Both the position numbers and the translations under genes were made by a program. A stretch of 24,851 nt of DNA from a virus. The notes beneath the pieces are model-generated. The model did not search any database. It had not been told where the DNA came from and was given only the letters and a program-made list of their open reading frames with translations. The stretch lies in IMG/VR virus record IMGVR_UViG_3300013101_000089, positions 1-24,851 of that record. One strand, given 5' to 3'. Below are positions 8,335 to 14,473 of this stretch, piece by piece; within the stretch, counting starts at the first letter, position 1, and each line of letters begins with the position of its first letter.

Positions 8335-9886
8335 GATTTTGAATCCTCTTTCTAGCCGCGAGTGTTGTGCTTAGTCTGTTTGAAAGCTTATCTAAAATAG
8401 CATCGTTCGCCGTGTCGGTTTGGTTGATACCAAGCAATCCTGTTGTCTTGTCAATCAACGCTATCTTGCAAGCATCATATAATGTGTCCGCGATATCGTC
8501 CCATCTGTGTGTGTCGTTCGCCGTAATCTTGAGCATGTGCTTGACGCATTTCTCTGCGTGCTTAGCGCCGCGCGTGAGTGTTACTAGCCTAGCTGACAGT
8601 ATGGGTTGCATCTCCAAGTATCTAACCGCTTTTGAACCTGATGCCCGGGTTCTTTTGACTTCAATGATGTTTAACCCGCGCATGTTAGACAGTACGCTAC
8701 ATAACGTTACGCCTGTTGATTTCTTTTCTATGGCGGCATGAAGAGGCTTAACAGAATGAAGCATGCAGTCTGAATAAAAACTCCTGAACTCTGTCTCCAA
8801 GTCCTTTGGTTCTACCCTAACCTCAAGGCAATCAAGCCAATGCAATGCATAAGCGCCGGTCTCTTGGCCGCCCTCTACAATCTTATAGACACCCCAAAAG
8901 CTGAACACTGTTGCATCGTTGTAAGTCTTATCTGTTTCCGCTGTGTCAGCCGTGATAAACGTTGATATGATTTCTGGCTCATCATCGAGCATAAGAAAGT
9001 AATCCTCTTTGAACAGCGCGCCCCCAGATGGTACCGGCTCTTGCTGAAACTGGGAGCTAAAAACGTATGGATTCTTGTCTTGCTTCTCCCTCAGTAATCC
9101 AATGGGACTAACTTCCGGGTACAGTGCATTGCCCGCTACGTCTATTGATTGCAATATGATTGGCTTATAAGTACGCTCATCTTTTCCGCTTAGCATGAAC
9201 GCTGCAAGGTCATCCTCATGCAACCGCTGCCCAATAAATATAACCGGAACATTGATATCACGTGGCCGCTGTAGAATAGTCTCGCGATAGTTATCAATAA
9301 CAGTCTGTCGCATCGTGTCACTGTGAACTTCATCGGGTTTGTGGGGGTCATCGATGATAACCGCGCCGGTGAATCGACTCTCGCCCGGCATCCCTGCATC
9401 TTGCCCCGTCACTGCACCTGATGCGCCGAACGCTGATACCATACCACCTTGCTTAACCTGGAACTTCTCACGCCCACGGACATCATGCTTGATATGTATG
9501 CCAAAGATGTCGCCATACTGCCTGCACATAACAATGTCACGCACAAACGCCGTGTGTTTAGCTGCCAGTGCCTTGGCATAAGATATGTAAAGATACTGCG
9601 AATCGGGGTAACGGCTCATAGTCCATGCTACCCACATAGACAATAATACGCTCTTGCCGTAACCGGGTGGCACATTGATAAGCACACTCGGTGATTGCAT
9701 TCGCGCTGCAAGTGTTAGCTCTCGCGCTATCGTTATAAAGTGAGACTCACGCCCCACGGGTTGAGATATCAGAAACTTACGGCCTGTCACAAGCGGAAAG
9801 AATGTTTGCGTGAACAAAAGAAAGCTGCCCCATAACTTAGACCGTAAGTCCGCTATTTCGTCCGCTTCGCTAATAGTCTTTTTCAT
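8318..9886 (-). CDS. terL: Terminase large subunit (packaging ATPase-nuclease)
   Basis: A 522-residue protein. The ATPase domain has Walker A NVPPGYGKSV (residues about 71-80), Walker B AVIIDDP (175-181) and a coupling motif IFIGQRLHEDD (217-227). The C-terminal RNase H-like nuclease domain begins at TFITADTAETDKTYNDA (309-325, first acidic residue D314), followed by AIEKKSTG (E386) and a late HRWDDIADTLYDA segment with further acidic residues. All key residues appear intact. It starts at the ATG at 9886 within the end of the small terminase gene (17-base overlap). It pumps and cuts concatemeric DNA at the portal. Confidence 0.93.
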   Translation of the reverse strand: MKKTISEADEIADLRSKLWGSFLLFTQTFFPLVTGRKFLISQPVGRESHFITIARELTLAARMQSPSVLINVPPGYGKSVLLSMWVAWTMSRYPDSQYLYISYAKALAAKHTAFVRDIVMCRQYGDIFGIHIKHDVRGREKFQVKQGGMVSAFGASGAVTGQDAGMPGESRFTGAVIIDDPHKPDEVHSDTMRQTVIDNYRETILQRPRDINVPVIFIGQRLHEDDLAAFMLSGKDERTYKPIILQSIDVAGNALYPEVSPIGLLREKQDKNPYVFSSQFQQEPVPSGGALFKEDYFLMLDDEPEIISTFITADTAETDKTYNDATVFSFWGVYKIVEGGQETGAYALHWLDCLEVRVEPKDLETEFRSFYSDCMLHSVKPLHAAIEKKSTGVTLCSVLSNMRGLNIIEVKRTRASGSKAVRYLEMQPILSARLVTLTRGAKHAEKCVKHMLKITANDTHRWDDIADTLYDACKIALIDKTTGLLGINQTDTANDAILDKLSNRLSTTLAARKRIQNHGISS

Positions 9887-10502
9887 CGTCTTTTTTAATA
9901 TCGTCGATGCTTTCTTTAAGTTCTTTGAGCGTGTTTGTGATGTCGCTTGTTTGCTCTAACAGTTGATTGCCGTAGAGCCTTGGGTGCAGCTTGCCAGCTA
10001 ACCACTGTCTTGTGTGTATTTTAAGCTTAGAGCGAGCTACATATTCAGAGTTCAGTTTCCAATTTCCGTTCGCGTCTTGCATTTCATCGTGTGTAGAATC
10101 GTCTGATATTTCCAGCACTTCGTCCGCTAATAGCTGCGCTTGAGTTATCTTAGCTTTCATATACTTATCGCCAAATTCTTTGTTGTAAGCACGCCATGTA
10201 TAAATGACATCTTTACTCGGCAAGTGTGGGTTTTCGCGTATGATTCTGTCTAAGCTAACAGTCTTTATTGACACTAATCTGCATATCTCATCAGCTACAC
10301 TTTCGGTGTAAGGGAAGCTTGGAGCACCTGCCCTTTTCTTTGCCATAACCTCATTAAAATATTCAAGCTGTCTTACATCACGGCGCTTCTTAACTTCCTT
10401 TTTCGCCACCGCCTTTTTTGGCTTTGGCTTTGCTGCCACTTTTTGCTTTGGCTTTGCTTTTGACGGTGCTTTTTTCTTTGCCTTCGTCTTGCTCTTTTCC
10501 AT
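9870..10502 (-). CDS. terS: Terminase small subunit, Sf6-like, with Lys-rich N-terminal extension
   Basis: I start it at the ATG at 10502, which has GGGAG about 10 bases upstream; an in-frame TTG at 10511 lies too close to that site. The 210-residue protein has a 45-residue Lys/Ala/Pro-rich extension, then FPYTESVADEICRLVS and NPHLPSKDVIYTWRAYNKEF, a helix-turn-helix with the SKDTVYxW pattern of Sf6 gp1-type small terminases, and a C-terminal RSKLKIHTRQWLAGKLHPRL oligomerization segment. It recognises the packaging site and regulates the large subunit. The basic extension is encoded in DNA that also encodes the basic tail of the upstream zinc-ribbon gene in another frame. Confidence 0.86.
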   Translation of the reverse strand: MEKSKTKAKKKAPSKAKPKQKVAAKPKPKKAVAKKEVKKRRDVRQLEYFNEVMAKKRAGAPSFPYTESVADEICRLVSIKTVSLDRIIRENPHLPSKDVIYTWRAYNKEFGDKYMKAKITQAQLLADEVLEISDDSTHDEMQDANGNWKLNSEYVARSKLKIHTRQWLAGKLHPRLYGNQLLEQTSDITNTLKELKESIDDIKKDDEKDY

Positions 10503-10644
10503 TCTTGACAATCTCCCTTGCTAGTTTCTTTGCTTGCCCGTCAATGTCTTTCCCTGTGCCTGCGCATGCTGGACAGTTGATTTCAGTATGTCCCATGCCT
10601 ACAACCTTCTTGGAACCCCTGCACCCCTTGCATCTCTCTGTCAT
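10390..10644 (-). CDS. DnaJ-type zinc-ribbon small protein overlapping terS
   Basis: An 84-residue protein from the ATG at 10644 with an AGAGGAAGTGG ribosome site. The N-terminal half holds two knuckles, CKGCRGSKK (residues about 5-13) and CPACAGTGK (24-32), the CxxCxG repeat seen in DnaJ-like zinc fingers and in many small phage proteins. The C-terminal half is Lys/Ala/Ser-rich and low complexity. It is the first gene of the late leftward operon and overlaps terS by 113 bases in a different frame. It may bind DNA or assist the small terminase; that is inference from position and charge. Confidence 0.75.
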   Translation of the reverse strand: MTERCKGCRGSKKVVGMGHTEINCPACAGTGKDIDGQAKKLAREIVKNGKEQDEGKEKSTVKSKAKAKSGSKAKAKKGGGEKGS

Positions 10645-10700
10645 TGCCCACTTCCTCTATATATAAGGTCATCATTGTTAATTGTCTTGCCTAGCTTAGG

Positions 10701-10729
10701 AGTGTATGCGCAATCAAGTTTAATATCAA
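10701..10729 (-). promoter_or_regulatory. Leftward sigma70-type promoter for the late operon
   Basis: On the minus strand TTGATA (10729-10724), a 17-base spacer, then TACACT (10706-10701): five and four of six consensus matches. It lies 57 bases upstream of the zinc-ribbon start and points into the packaging and virion genes. The remainder of the 219-base gap holds the rightward early promoter module and no protein gene. Confidence 0.6.
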
Positions 10730-10769
10730 TTTACCTGCATGGTGAGCTATCCGGCTAATTACCTTGGCC

Positions 10770-10863
10770 GACGAATGACATATCTTTGTTATACATTTGT
10801 GCTACAATGGTCTCAAGTTAAAGACAAGCAGCAACAACAGCAACATTAATAAGGATTAAGACA
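10770..10863 (+). promoter_or_regulatory. Rightward early promoter and leader, copy A
   Basis: GACGAATGACAT (10770-10781) leads to TTGTTATACATTTGTGC and an extended -10, TGC then TACAAT (10803-10808), followed by GGTCTCA. The leader ends AATAAGGATTAAGACA just before the ATG at 10864. Nearly the same module recurs at 11961-12054. The -35 position is poor, as expected of an extended -10 promoter that may rely on an activator. Confidence 0.65.
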
Positions 10864-11052
10864 ATGACCAACTCAACACTTTCAATTCAGGTACAGATTA
10901 AGAACGTTTATGGTAGCGAAATGGTTTACCCGGTTTGCGATAACGCTAAATTATTCGCGGAGATGGTAGGACGCAAGACGCTAACAGCCAGAGACATAAG
11001 CAGCATCAAGAAGCTTGGCTACACGATTACAGTTAAGCAAAGGAGCTTGTAA
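10864..11052 (+). CDS. Small conserved phage early protein, unknown
   Basis: A 62-residue protein, first gene of the rightward early operon, starting at the ATG at 10864 behind the AAGGATTAAGACA leader. It contains IQVQIKNVYGSEMVYPVCD and ends with a Lys/Arg-rich DISSIKKLGYTITVKQRSL. I recall very similar short proteins (IQVQIKNVYG...YPVC...LTxxTIxxIKxLGYxI) in many phages and prophages, always without an assigned function. Predicted compact alpha/beta with no membrane segment. It shares TAATG with the next gene, so the two are coupled. Confidence 0.75.
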   Translation: MTNSTLSIQVQIKNVYGSEMVYPVCDNAKLFAEMVGRKTLTARDISSIKKLGYTITVKQRSL

Positions 11053-11348
11053 TGCTTGTAAATATGAACTTATTTCACATGAGCGGCTACTCAGAACTAT
11101 TTGTTAACGAAAACATTCTAATTTGGGCGCACATGAAAACAGATTCATTTGGCAGCCAGATTATAAGCTACAACATACTGCATAAGGGTTGTAAGGAAAG
11201 GGAGCTGGAAATAGACACCAACCCAGAGGGAGCATGGGAGCCATGGGAGCACGCACACTTAATAAGTAGGGCATTGCAGCTGGCGGCTGATGAGATAGCA
11301 CAGAGCCAAGCCGCAGCATCGCAAAAGCATTTTGAGGGGGCGCAATGA
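11052..11348 (+). CDS. Hypothetical early protein
   Basis: A 98-residue protein whose ATG overlaps the previous stop by one base. It reads MLVNMNLFHMSGYSELFVNE at the start and has EPWEHAHLISRALQLAADEI, an amphipathic C-terminal helix, near the end. No known motif is visible and I do not recognise a family. Its end carries GAGGGGGCGCAATGA, a ribosome site followed by an overlapping ATG for a possible 17-codon peptide. It sits directly upstream of ArdA, so an anti-defence role is conceivable but not shown. Confidence 0.65.
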   Translation: MLVNMNLFHMSGYSELFVNENILIWAHMKTDSFGSQIISYNILHKGCKERELEIDTNPEGAWEPWEHAHLISRALQLAADEIAQSQAAASQKHFEGAQ

Positions 11349-11398
11349 CATACATTCTACTTGTAATCGCATTAAGATTGATATTAACGACACTTTAA
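11345..11398 (+). CDS. Possible 17-residue hydrophobic micro-peptide
   Basis: The reading frame MTYILLVIALRLILTTL begins at an ATG overlapping the preceding stop (ATGA) with GAGGGGG about 6 bases upstream, the same arrangement as the tiny membrane genes at 12466-12743. It is long enough for one short membrane helix. It may instead be a coupling leader that brings ribosomes toward ArdA 26 bases on. No other evidence that it is made. Confidence 0.35.
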   Translation: MTYILLVIALRLILTTL

Positions 11399-11424
11399 AC
11401 TTAACACCAAGGCTGGATAGAGCT

Positions 11425-11952
11425 ATGAACACAACAATAATCAATGAAACACCAAAAGCATGGGTTGGATGCTTGGCAAGCTACAACAACGGGCATCTTT
11501 TCGGGAAATGGATAGATTTAACTCAGGAAATGAGTGATATAGAACACGATATCGATGTGATGCTGAACGAAAGCCCCATGGATAACGCTGAAGAATTTGA
11601 AGTATTCGACACCGAGTATGTATATGCAAGCGGCGTTGGAACATGCATAGAGACCGCTAAGGCGCACGCTGATTTTTTCATCGAGCACGGCGAATTGGGA
11701 ATCGAAGTTTTAAAATATCTTGATGATGACCTTGAGAGTGCTGAAAGCGCAATGGACGGGCAATATTGCGGTGAAGCTGACAGTGAACAGGCTTATACAG
11801 AGCAAACTTTCGATGACTGTTACGACGATGTGCCCTCTTACTTAGCCGGTTACATAGACTTTGAGACAATGACGCGTGACTGGTTCCGTCATGGTTCGCT
11901 ATATAGCATAACTGTAAAAGGCCAATGCCATATCTTTGACAGTGAAATGTAG
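11425..11952 (+). CDS. ardA: Antirestriction protein ArdA
   Basis: A 175-residue, strongly acidic protein, the usual ArdA length. ArdA mimics bent B-DNA and blocks type I restriction-modification enzymes. Family hallmarks are PKAWVGCLASYNNGHLFGKW (residues about 10-29), the central acidic helices, AYTEQTFDDCYDDVPSYLAG (123-142) and YIDFETMTRDWFRHGSLYSI (143-162). I chose the ATG at 11425, because an upstream in-frame TTG at 11332 lies inside the preceding gene and would add 31 unrelated residues; GGAT lies 7 bases before the ATG. The gene sits early in the rightward operon, fitting expression soon after entry. Confidence 0.9.
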   Translation: MNTTIINETPKAWVGCLASYNNGHLFGKWIDLTQEMSDIEHDIDVMLNESPMDNAEEFEVFDTEYVYASGVGTCIETAKAHADFFIEHGELGIEVLKYLDDDLESAESAMDGQYCGEADSEQAYTEQTFDDCYDDVPSYLAGYIDFETMTRDWFRHGSLYSITVKGQCHIFDSEM

Positions 11953-11960
11953 AGCTAAAA

Positions 11961-12054
11961 GACGAATGACATGTATCTTGTTATACGTCTGTGAGACAAT
12001 GGTTTCAGATTAGAGACAGAGACAAACATAAATATACTTAATAAGGATTAAGAC
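11961..12054 (+). promoter_or_regulatory. Rightward early promoter and leader, copy B
   Basis: GACGAATGACAT (11961-11972) leads to TTGTTATACGTCTGTGA and an extended -10, TGA then GACAAT (11995-12000), then GGTTTCAGATTAGAGACA. The leader again ends AATAAGGATTAAGACATG at the next gene. It matches copy A over about 60 bases apart from a one-base indel and scattered substitutions, so this is a duplication of the whole promoter-leader unit. Confidence 0.65.
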
Positions 12055-12261
12055 ATGAACAACCACTTACCGCTTATAAGACTTATCAGAGAGCAAAAAG
12101 AGATACCAAGCCACATGCTGGCTACGATTATTGAAATCTGCATGGATTACGGATTGTATTTTGAATGTGAAAACAACGAGCTAAGAATTGCGCCCGAAAA
12201 AAGCGACTTGGGAAAATATGAAGGCTTAACGGCAACTGTAACGATAGCTGCTAAAGATTAG
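12055..12261 (+). CDS. Hypothetical early protein
   Basis: A 68-residue protein starting at the ATG at 12055 directly behind promoter-leader copy B, with AAGGATTAAGAC as ribosome site. It has two predicted N-terminal helices (LIRLIREQKEIPSHMLATII) and a beta-like C-terminal part (NELRIAPEKSDLGKYEGLTA). No signal or membrane segment and no recognised motif. Because it begins a new transcription unit from a duplicated early promoter, it may be expressed at the same time as ArdA. Function unknown. Confidence 0.7.
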   Translation: MNNHLPLIRLIREQKEIPSHMLATIIEICMDYGLYFECENNELRIAPEKSDLGKYEGLTATVTIAAKD

Positions 12262-12271
12262 GGGGCATGAT

Positions 12272-12466
12272 ATGTACAGCATTAAAGTTGATGAATATCA
12301 CGTGCAGAAAGATGGGACAGATTGGAAACTAATATTGTTTCAAGGTTCAAACCCCATAGATGAGATGCACTTTAAATCAGAAGATAGCGCGGTGCAGTAC
12401 GGTGAAAAGTGTGTGGCCAATGGCTACGATTCTAACGTGATTGACCCGTGGCATGAGGGGGGGTGA
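12272..12466 (+). CDS. Hypothetical small early protein
   Basis: A 64-residue protein from the ATG at 12272, with GGGGG 9 bases upstream. It looks like a small beta-rich domain (MYSIKVDEYHVQKDGTDWKL, then ILFQGSNPIDEMHFKSEDSA) and ends WHEGG, the Gly codons being part of a G-rich ribosome site for the next gene. The stop overlaps the following ATG by one base. I do not recognise a family. It opens a run of coupled micro-genes for membrane proteins. Confidence 0.68.
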   Translation: MYSIKVDEYHVQKDGTDWKLILFQGSNPIDEMHFKSEDSAVQYGEKCVANGYDSNVIDPWHEGG

Positions 12467-12633
12467 TGGGCGAGATTATCACTGATAAAAAAGCACTAAA
12501 GAAAGAGCGCTGGAAAACAGCGGGTTACATGGCAATAGCAATGTCTACGGGACTCGTAGGCTTGCTTGCTTTTGAAGCCGCTAAGGGCGTTGTTAAATTG
12601 GCTAAGAAGAAAAAAAAGAATGAGGGGGAATGA
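12466..12633 (+). CDS. 55-residue single-span membrane protein
   Basis: The ATG overlaps the preceding stop (TGATG) and follows an eight-G ribosome site. The protein has a basic cytoplasmic start (DKKALKKERWKTA), one hydrophobic helix (GYMAIAMSTGLVGLLAFEAA, residues about 20-39) and a Lys-run tail ending KKKKKNEGE. The final codons lie in AATGAGGGGGAATGATGG, which supplies the ribosome site and start of the next gene. The charges suggest N-in topology with strongly basic ends. Holin-like or superinfection-exclusion roles are possible but unsupported. Confidence 0.65.
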   Translation: MGEIITDKKALKKERWKTAGYMAIAMSTGLVGLLAFEAAKGVVKLAKKKKKNEGE

Positions 12634-12743
12634 TGGGCTTAGGTATAGGGGATTTAGCTGTGGTTTTCATGTTCATCCTCGTAGTGGTGATGCCAAGCGT
12701 TATGTGTATCGCATCCTTATTTAAATGCAATGAGGGGGAATGA
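12633..12743 (+). CDS. 36-residue membrane micro-protein
   Basis: It starts at the ATG overlapping the previous stop. Sequence: short Gly-rich start, one hydrophobic span (LAVVFMFILVVVMPSVMCIA), then SLFKCNEGE. Two cysteines lie near the end of the span. It ends with the same AATGAGGGGGAATGATGG junction as the preceding gene, so it is coupled in both directions. No homologue recognised. The coding call rests on the ideal ribosome sites, the ATGA-type overlaps and the membrane character shared with its neighbours. Confidence 0.6.
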   Translation: MGLGIGDLAVVFMFILVVVMPSVMCIASLFKCNEGE

Positions 12744-12874
12744 TGGAGCCAATATTTATATTCTTTGGATTAATAGTCTTAGGCGCTGTATTCCCGCCTG
12801 CTTGGCCTGCGCTGCTTGTTTATATAGTCTATCACTTCGTTAGACTTGAGTATGATAAGGGATACGATGGGTAA
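12743..12874 (+). CDS. 43-residue membrane micro-protein
   Basis: It starts at the ATG overlapping the previous stop, 6 bases after GAGGGGG. One or two hydrophobic stretches are visible, MEPIFIFFGLIVLGAVFPPA and WPALLVYIVYHFVRLEYD, joined by a Pro-rich turn, so a hairpin through the membrane is possible. It ends 8 bases inside the lipoprotein gene that follows. Unknown function; third of three consecutive tiny membrane genes. Confidence 0.6.
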   Translation: MEPIFIFFGLIVLGAVFPPAWPALLVYIVYHFVRLEYDKGYDG

Positions 12875-13190
12875 GATTATAGCAATAGTACTAGTTTTGC
12901 TTGCAGCCTCGGGGTGCAGCTCAGTTACAAAAATACCAGAGCCTTACGGTGGAAGTAAAGCCGATGGAACAGTTTTACTATCATACAAGTTCGACACAGC
13001 AATTTGGCGGCCATTTGACGTTGATTATGTAACCGCCAACACCAAGGCAAGAAAAAGATGTCAAGGGTGGGGGTACAAAGATGCGATATTATTTAAAACC
13101 CAAACAAGCGAGTGCGCAAGATATGGTGGGCTAATCTTTAGCACATGCGAACAAGAATCAGTAAGCTTGACCTACCAGTGCACAAATTAA
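12867..13190 (+). CDS. YecR-like lipoprotein
   Basis: A 107-residue protein from the ATG at 12867, with AAGG 6 bases upstream; in-frame starts at 12846 and 12852 are less well placed. The signal peptide (MGKIIAIVLVLLAASGC) ends in a lipobox-like ASGC, so Cys17 would be lipidated and the protein sent to the outer membrane. The mature part carries GGSKADGTVLLSYKFD, then ARKRCQGWGYKDAILF and a C-terminal QESVSLTYQC, the pattern I associate with the YecR family, with four mature cysteines able to pair. YecR has no firmly known role. As phage cargo it may alter the host surface. Confidence 0.8.
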   Translation: MGKIIAIVLVLLAASGCSSVTKIPEPYGGSKADGTVLLSYKFDTAIWRPFDVDYVTANTKARKRCQGWGYKDAILFKTQTSECARYGGLIFSTCEQESVSLTYQCTN

Positions 13191-13225
13191 ATATTTTTAA
13201 CAACAACGGAAACGGAAACAGCAAC

Positions 13226-13630
13226 ATGAAAAAACTAATAGCAGCAATATTATTAACAACAATTAGCTTTGGGGCAATGGCAGACCGGCTTGATGATTTG
13301 ACGGATGCAGAGAACCTACTTTTCAAAACTGGCAGCACAATCCAAGACTACAAGAAAGCCTTAGGGTTAAGTGTACCTTATGCCGTGCAAGACGACATAC
13401 TTGCCCAGTACAACGCATTCACAGCTAACATCAAAATATGTGAAGTATACGAAGCTCAGGGAGACATAAGAAGCCTTAAGGAATGCACATCAGGCGCCTT
13501 GCTATGGGGTGGTAAAATTCAACAGCATAGAGATGTCGCGGCGGTTTATGCAAACGGAATGAGCCGAAAAGACATGAGTACCACAATGTACAATCTTAGA
13601 AATATAGCCATAGTGCTAGACGTGAAATAA
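13226..13630 (+). CDS. Secreted (Sec signal) protein, unknown
   Basis: A 134-residue protein from the ATG at 13226. The N-terminus MKKLIAAILLTTISFGAMAD is a textbook Sec signal with AMA|D cleavage, so the mature part is periplasmic. The mature region is helical with two cysteines (KICEVYE and LKECTSG) that may pair. An upstream in-frame ATG at 13145 would put 27 residues ahead of the signal and overlap the lipoprotein gene, so it is rejected. No family recognised. It follows the YecR-like gene by 35 bases and extends the envelope-targeted group. Confidence 0.75.
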   Translation: MKKLIAAILLTTISFGAMADRLDDLTDAENLLFKTGSTIQDYKKALGLSVPYAVQDDILAQYNAFTANIKICEVYEAQGDIRSLKECTSGALLWGGKIQQHRDVAAVYANGMSRKDMSTTMYNLRNIAIVLDVK

Positions 13631-13648
13631 ATAGGCGTAATAGAACTA

Positions 13649-13909
13649 ATGCAACCACACACACTATTAACAGAGCAACAGATACGCGCAATTTTCAGCA
13701 AAGAGGATGTCGACAATTTAATGTTTGACGAAAACGCGGAGTTTTGCGATGACGGTTTGACGCATGTTACATATTCAGCGGCTATTGATATAGAAGGCCA
13801 CGACCTGACTTTGCATGCTTATTATATTTTTGATAAAGATTATTTTAACAAGCGTGATTTGAGTGAGCTTGATTGGGACGAACCGGAATTTGAAATCGTA
13901 TTAAGGTAG
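13649..13909 (+). CDS. Very acidic small protein, unknown
   Basis: An 86-residue protein from the ATG at 13649 with 21 Asp/Glu against 6 Lys/Arg. It includes KEDVDNLMFDENAEFCDDGL, then THVTYSAAIDIEGHDLTLHA (beta strands), and ends SELDWDEPEFEIVLR. Such charge is typical of DNA-mimic or nucleic-acid-enzyme inhibitors, but acidic phage proteins are also common for other reasons. No family assignment. It is in the same operon as ArdA, another acidic protein. Confidence 0.7.
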   Translation: MQPHTLLTEQQIRAIFSKEDVDNLMFDENAEFCDDGLTHVTYSAAIDIEGHDLTLHAYYIFDKDYFNKRDLSELDWDEPEFEIVLR

Positions 13910-13916
13910 GTGAATA

Positions 13917-14144
13917 ATGTTTGAAGCAATCTGCATGGCTGTGATAGCCTACTTCGCTCTGGTTTTTCTTATCTGCGTTGGCCGCGCTATCGCATCATGC
14001 ATCGGCGCTGTAATGAATATGTTCGAGCCACCGGCAAGAACTTACGACCAGCACATGCGGGAAATGATGAAGTTTCCCCGGCATCTCCGTACCATGGAAA
14101 TGGACGCGGAAATAGAAGAATATTTAAGAGACAGGTGGATTTAA
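13917..14144 (+). CDS. Small membrane protein with cytoplasmic tail
   Basis: A 75-residue protein from the ATG at 13917, with AGGTG 6 bases upstream. Residues about 4-32 (AICMAVIAYFALVFLICVGR then AIASCIGAV) form one long or two short hydrophobic helices; the remaining half is charged and helical (DQHMREMMKFPRHLRTMEMD). N-terminal anchor with a cytoplasmic tail is the simplest topology. Three cysteines lie in or near the span. Unknown function. Confidence 0.68.
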   Translation: MFEAICMAVIAYFALVFLICVGRAIASCIGAVMNMFEPPARTYDQHMREMMKFPRHLRTMEMDAEIEEYLRDRWI

Positions 14145-14146
14145 CG

Positions 14147-14473
14147 ATGACACATACATGGAAAATTGGCATGCGAACACAAGTGGAAATGCATAAGCTC
14201 GTAAAAACCTACATTGAAGTTTGCGAGCAAGAAGATTTAATCGCGCGAAAGTCCATGACATCGGCGATGCAAAACGGAAGTTCAGATGATGCATACAGCT
14301 GCTACGTTCGCAGCCAGTCCATAAAAGATACAACTAACTGCCTGATACAAGCGCTGAGCAAGGAAGATGGTCAAATGTGGCTGGAAGATAAGCTAAATTT
14401 TCTAAAAGACGTTGCAGCTATGACAGACGGCACAATTGACAAGCCCACAAGCTTAAAATGGGATTATGAATAA
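14147..14473 (+). CDS. Hypothetical helical protein
   Basis: A 108-residue protein. I take the ATG at 14147, two bases after the previous stop, with AGGTGG about 8 bases upstream, because earlier in-frame starts lie inside the preceding gene. It is mostly helical: MRTQVEMHKLVKTYIEVCEQ, then SSDDAYSCYVRSQSIKDTTN, and ends TSLKWDYE. No known motif. It is the last gene of the rightward block and converges on the VRR-NUC gene with a 10-base overlap of the 3' ends. Confidence 0.65.
   Translation: MTHTWKIGMRTQVEMHKLVKTYIEVCEQEDLIARKSMTSAMQNGSSDDAYSCYVRSQSIKDTTNCLIQALSKEDGQMWLEDKLNFLKDVAAMTDGTIDKPTSLKWDYE

Noticed and set aside
11332-11424. N-terminal extension of ArdA from a TTG at 11332
   Set aside because: It would overlap the previous gene, add residues outside the family pattern, and give a length above normal ArdA.
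12466-12874. Holin/lysis cassette
   Set aside because: No endolysin, Rz or Rz1 gene is visible; the lipoprotein next door looks YecR-like rather than a Pro-rich Rz1. Left as membrane proteins of unknown role.
13997-14146. Longer start for the gene ending at 14473
   Set aside because: The extra 50 residues overlap the membrane-protein gene completely; the ATG at 14147 has a good ribosome site and follows the previous stop directly.
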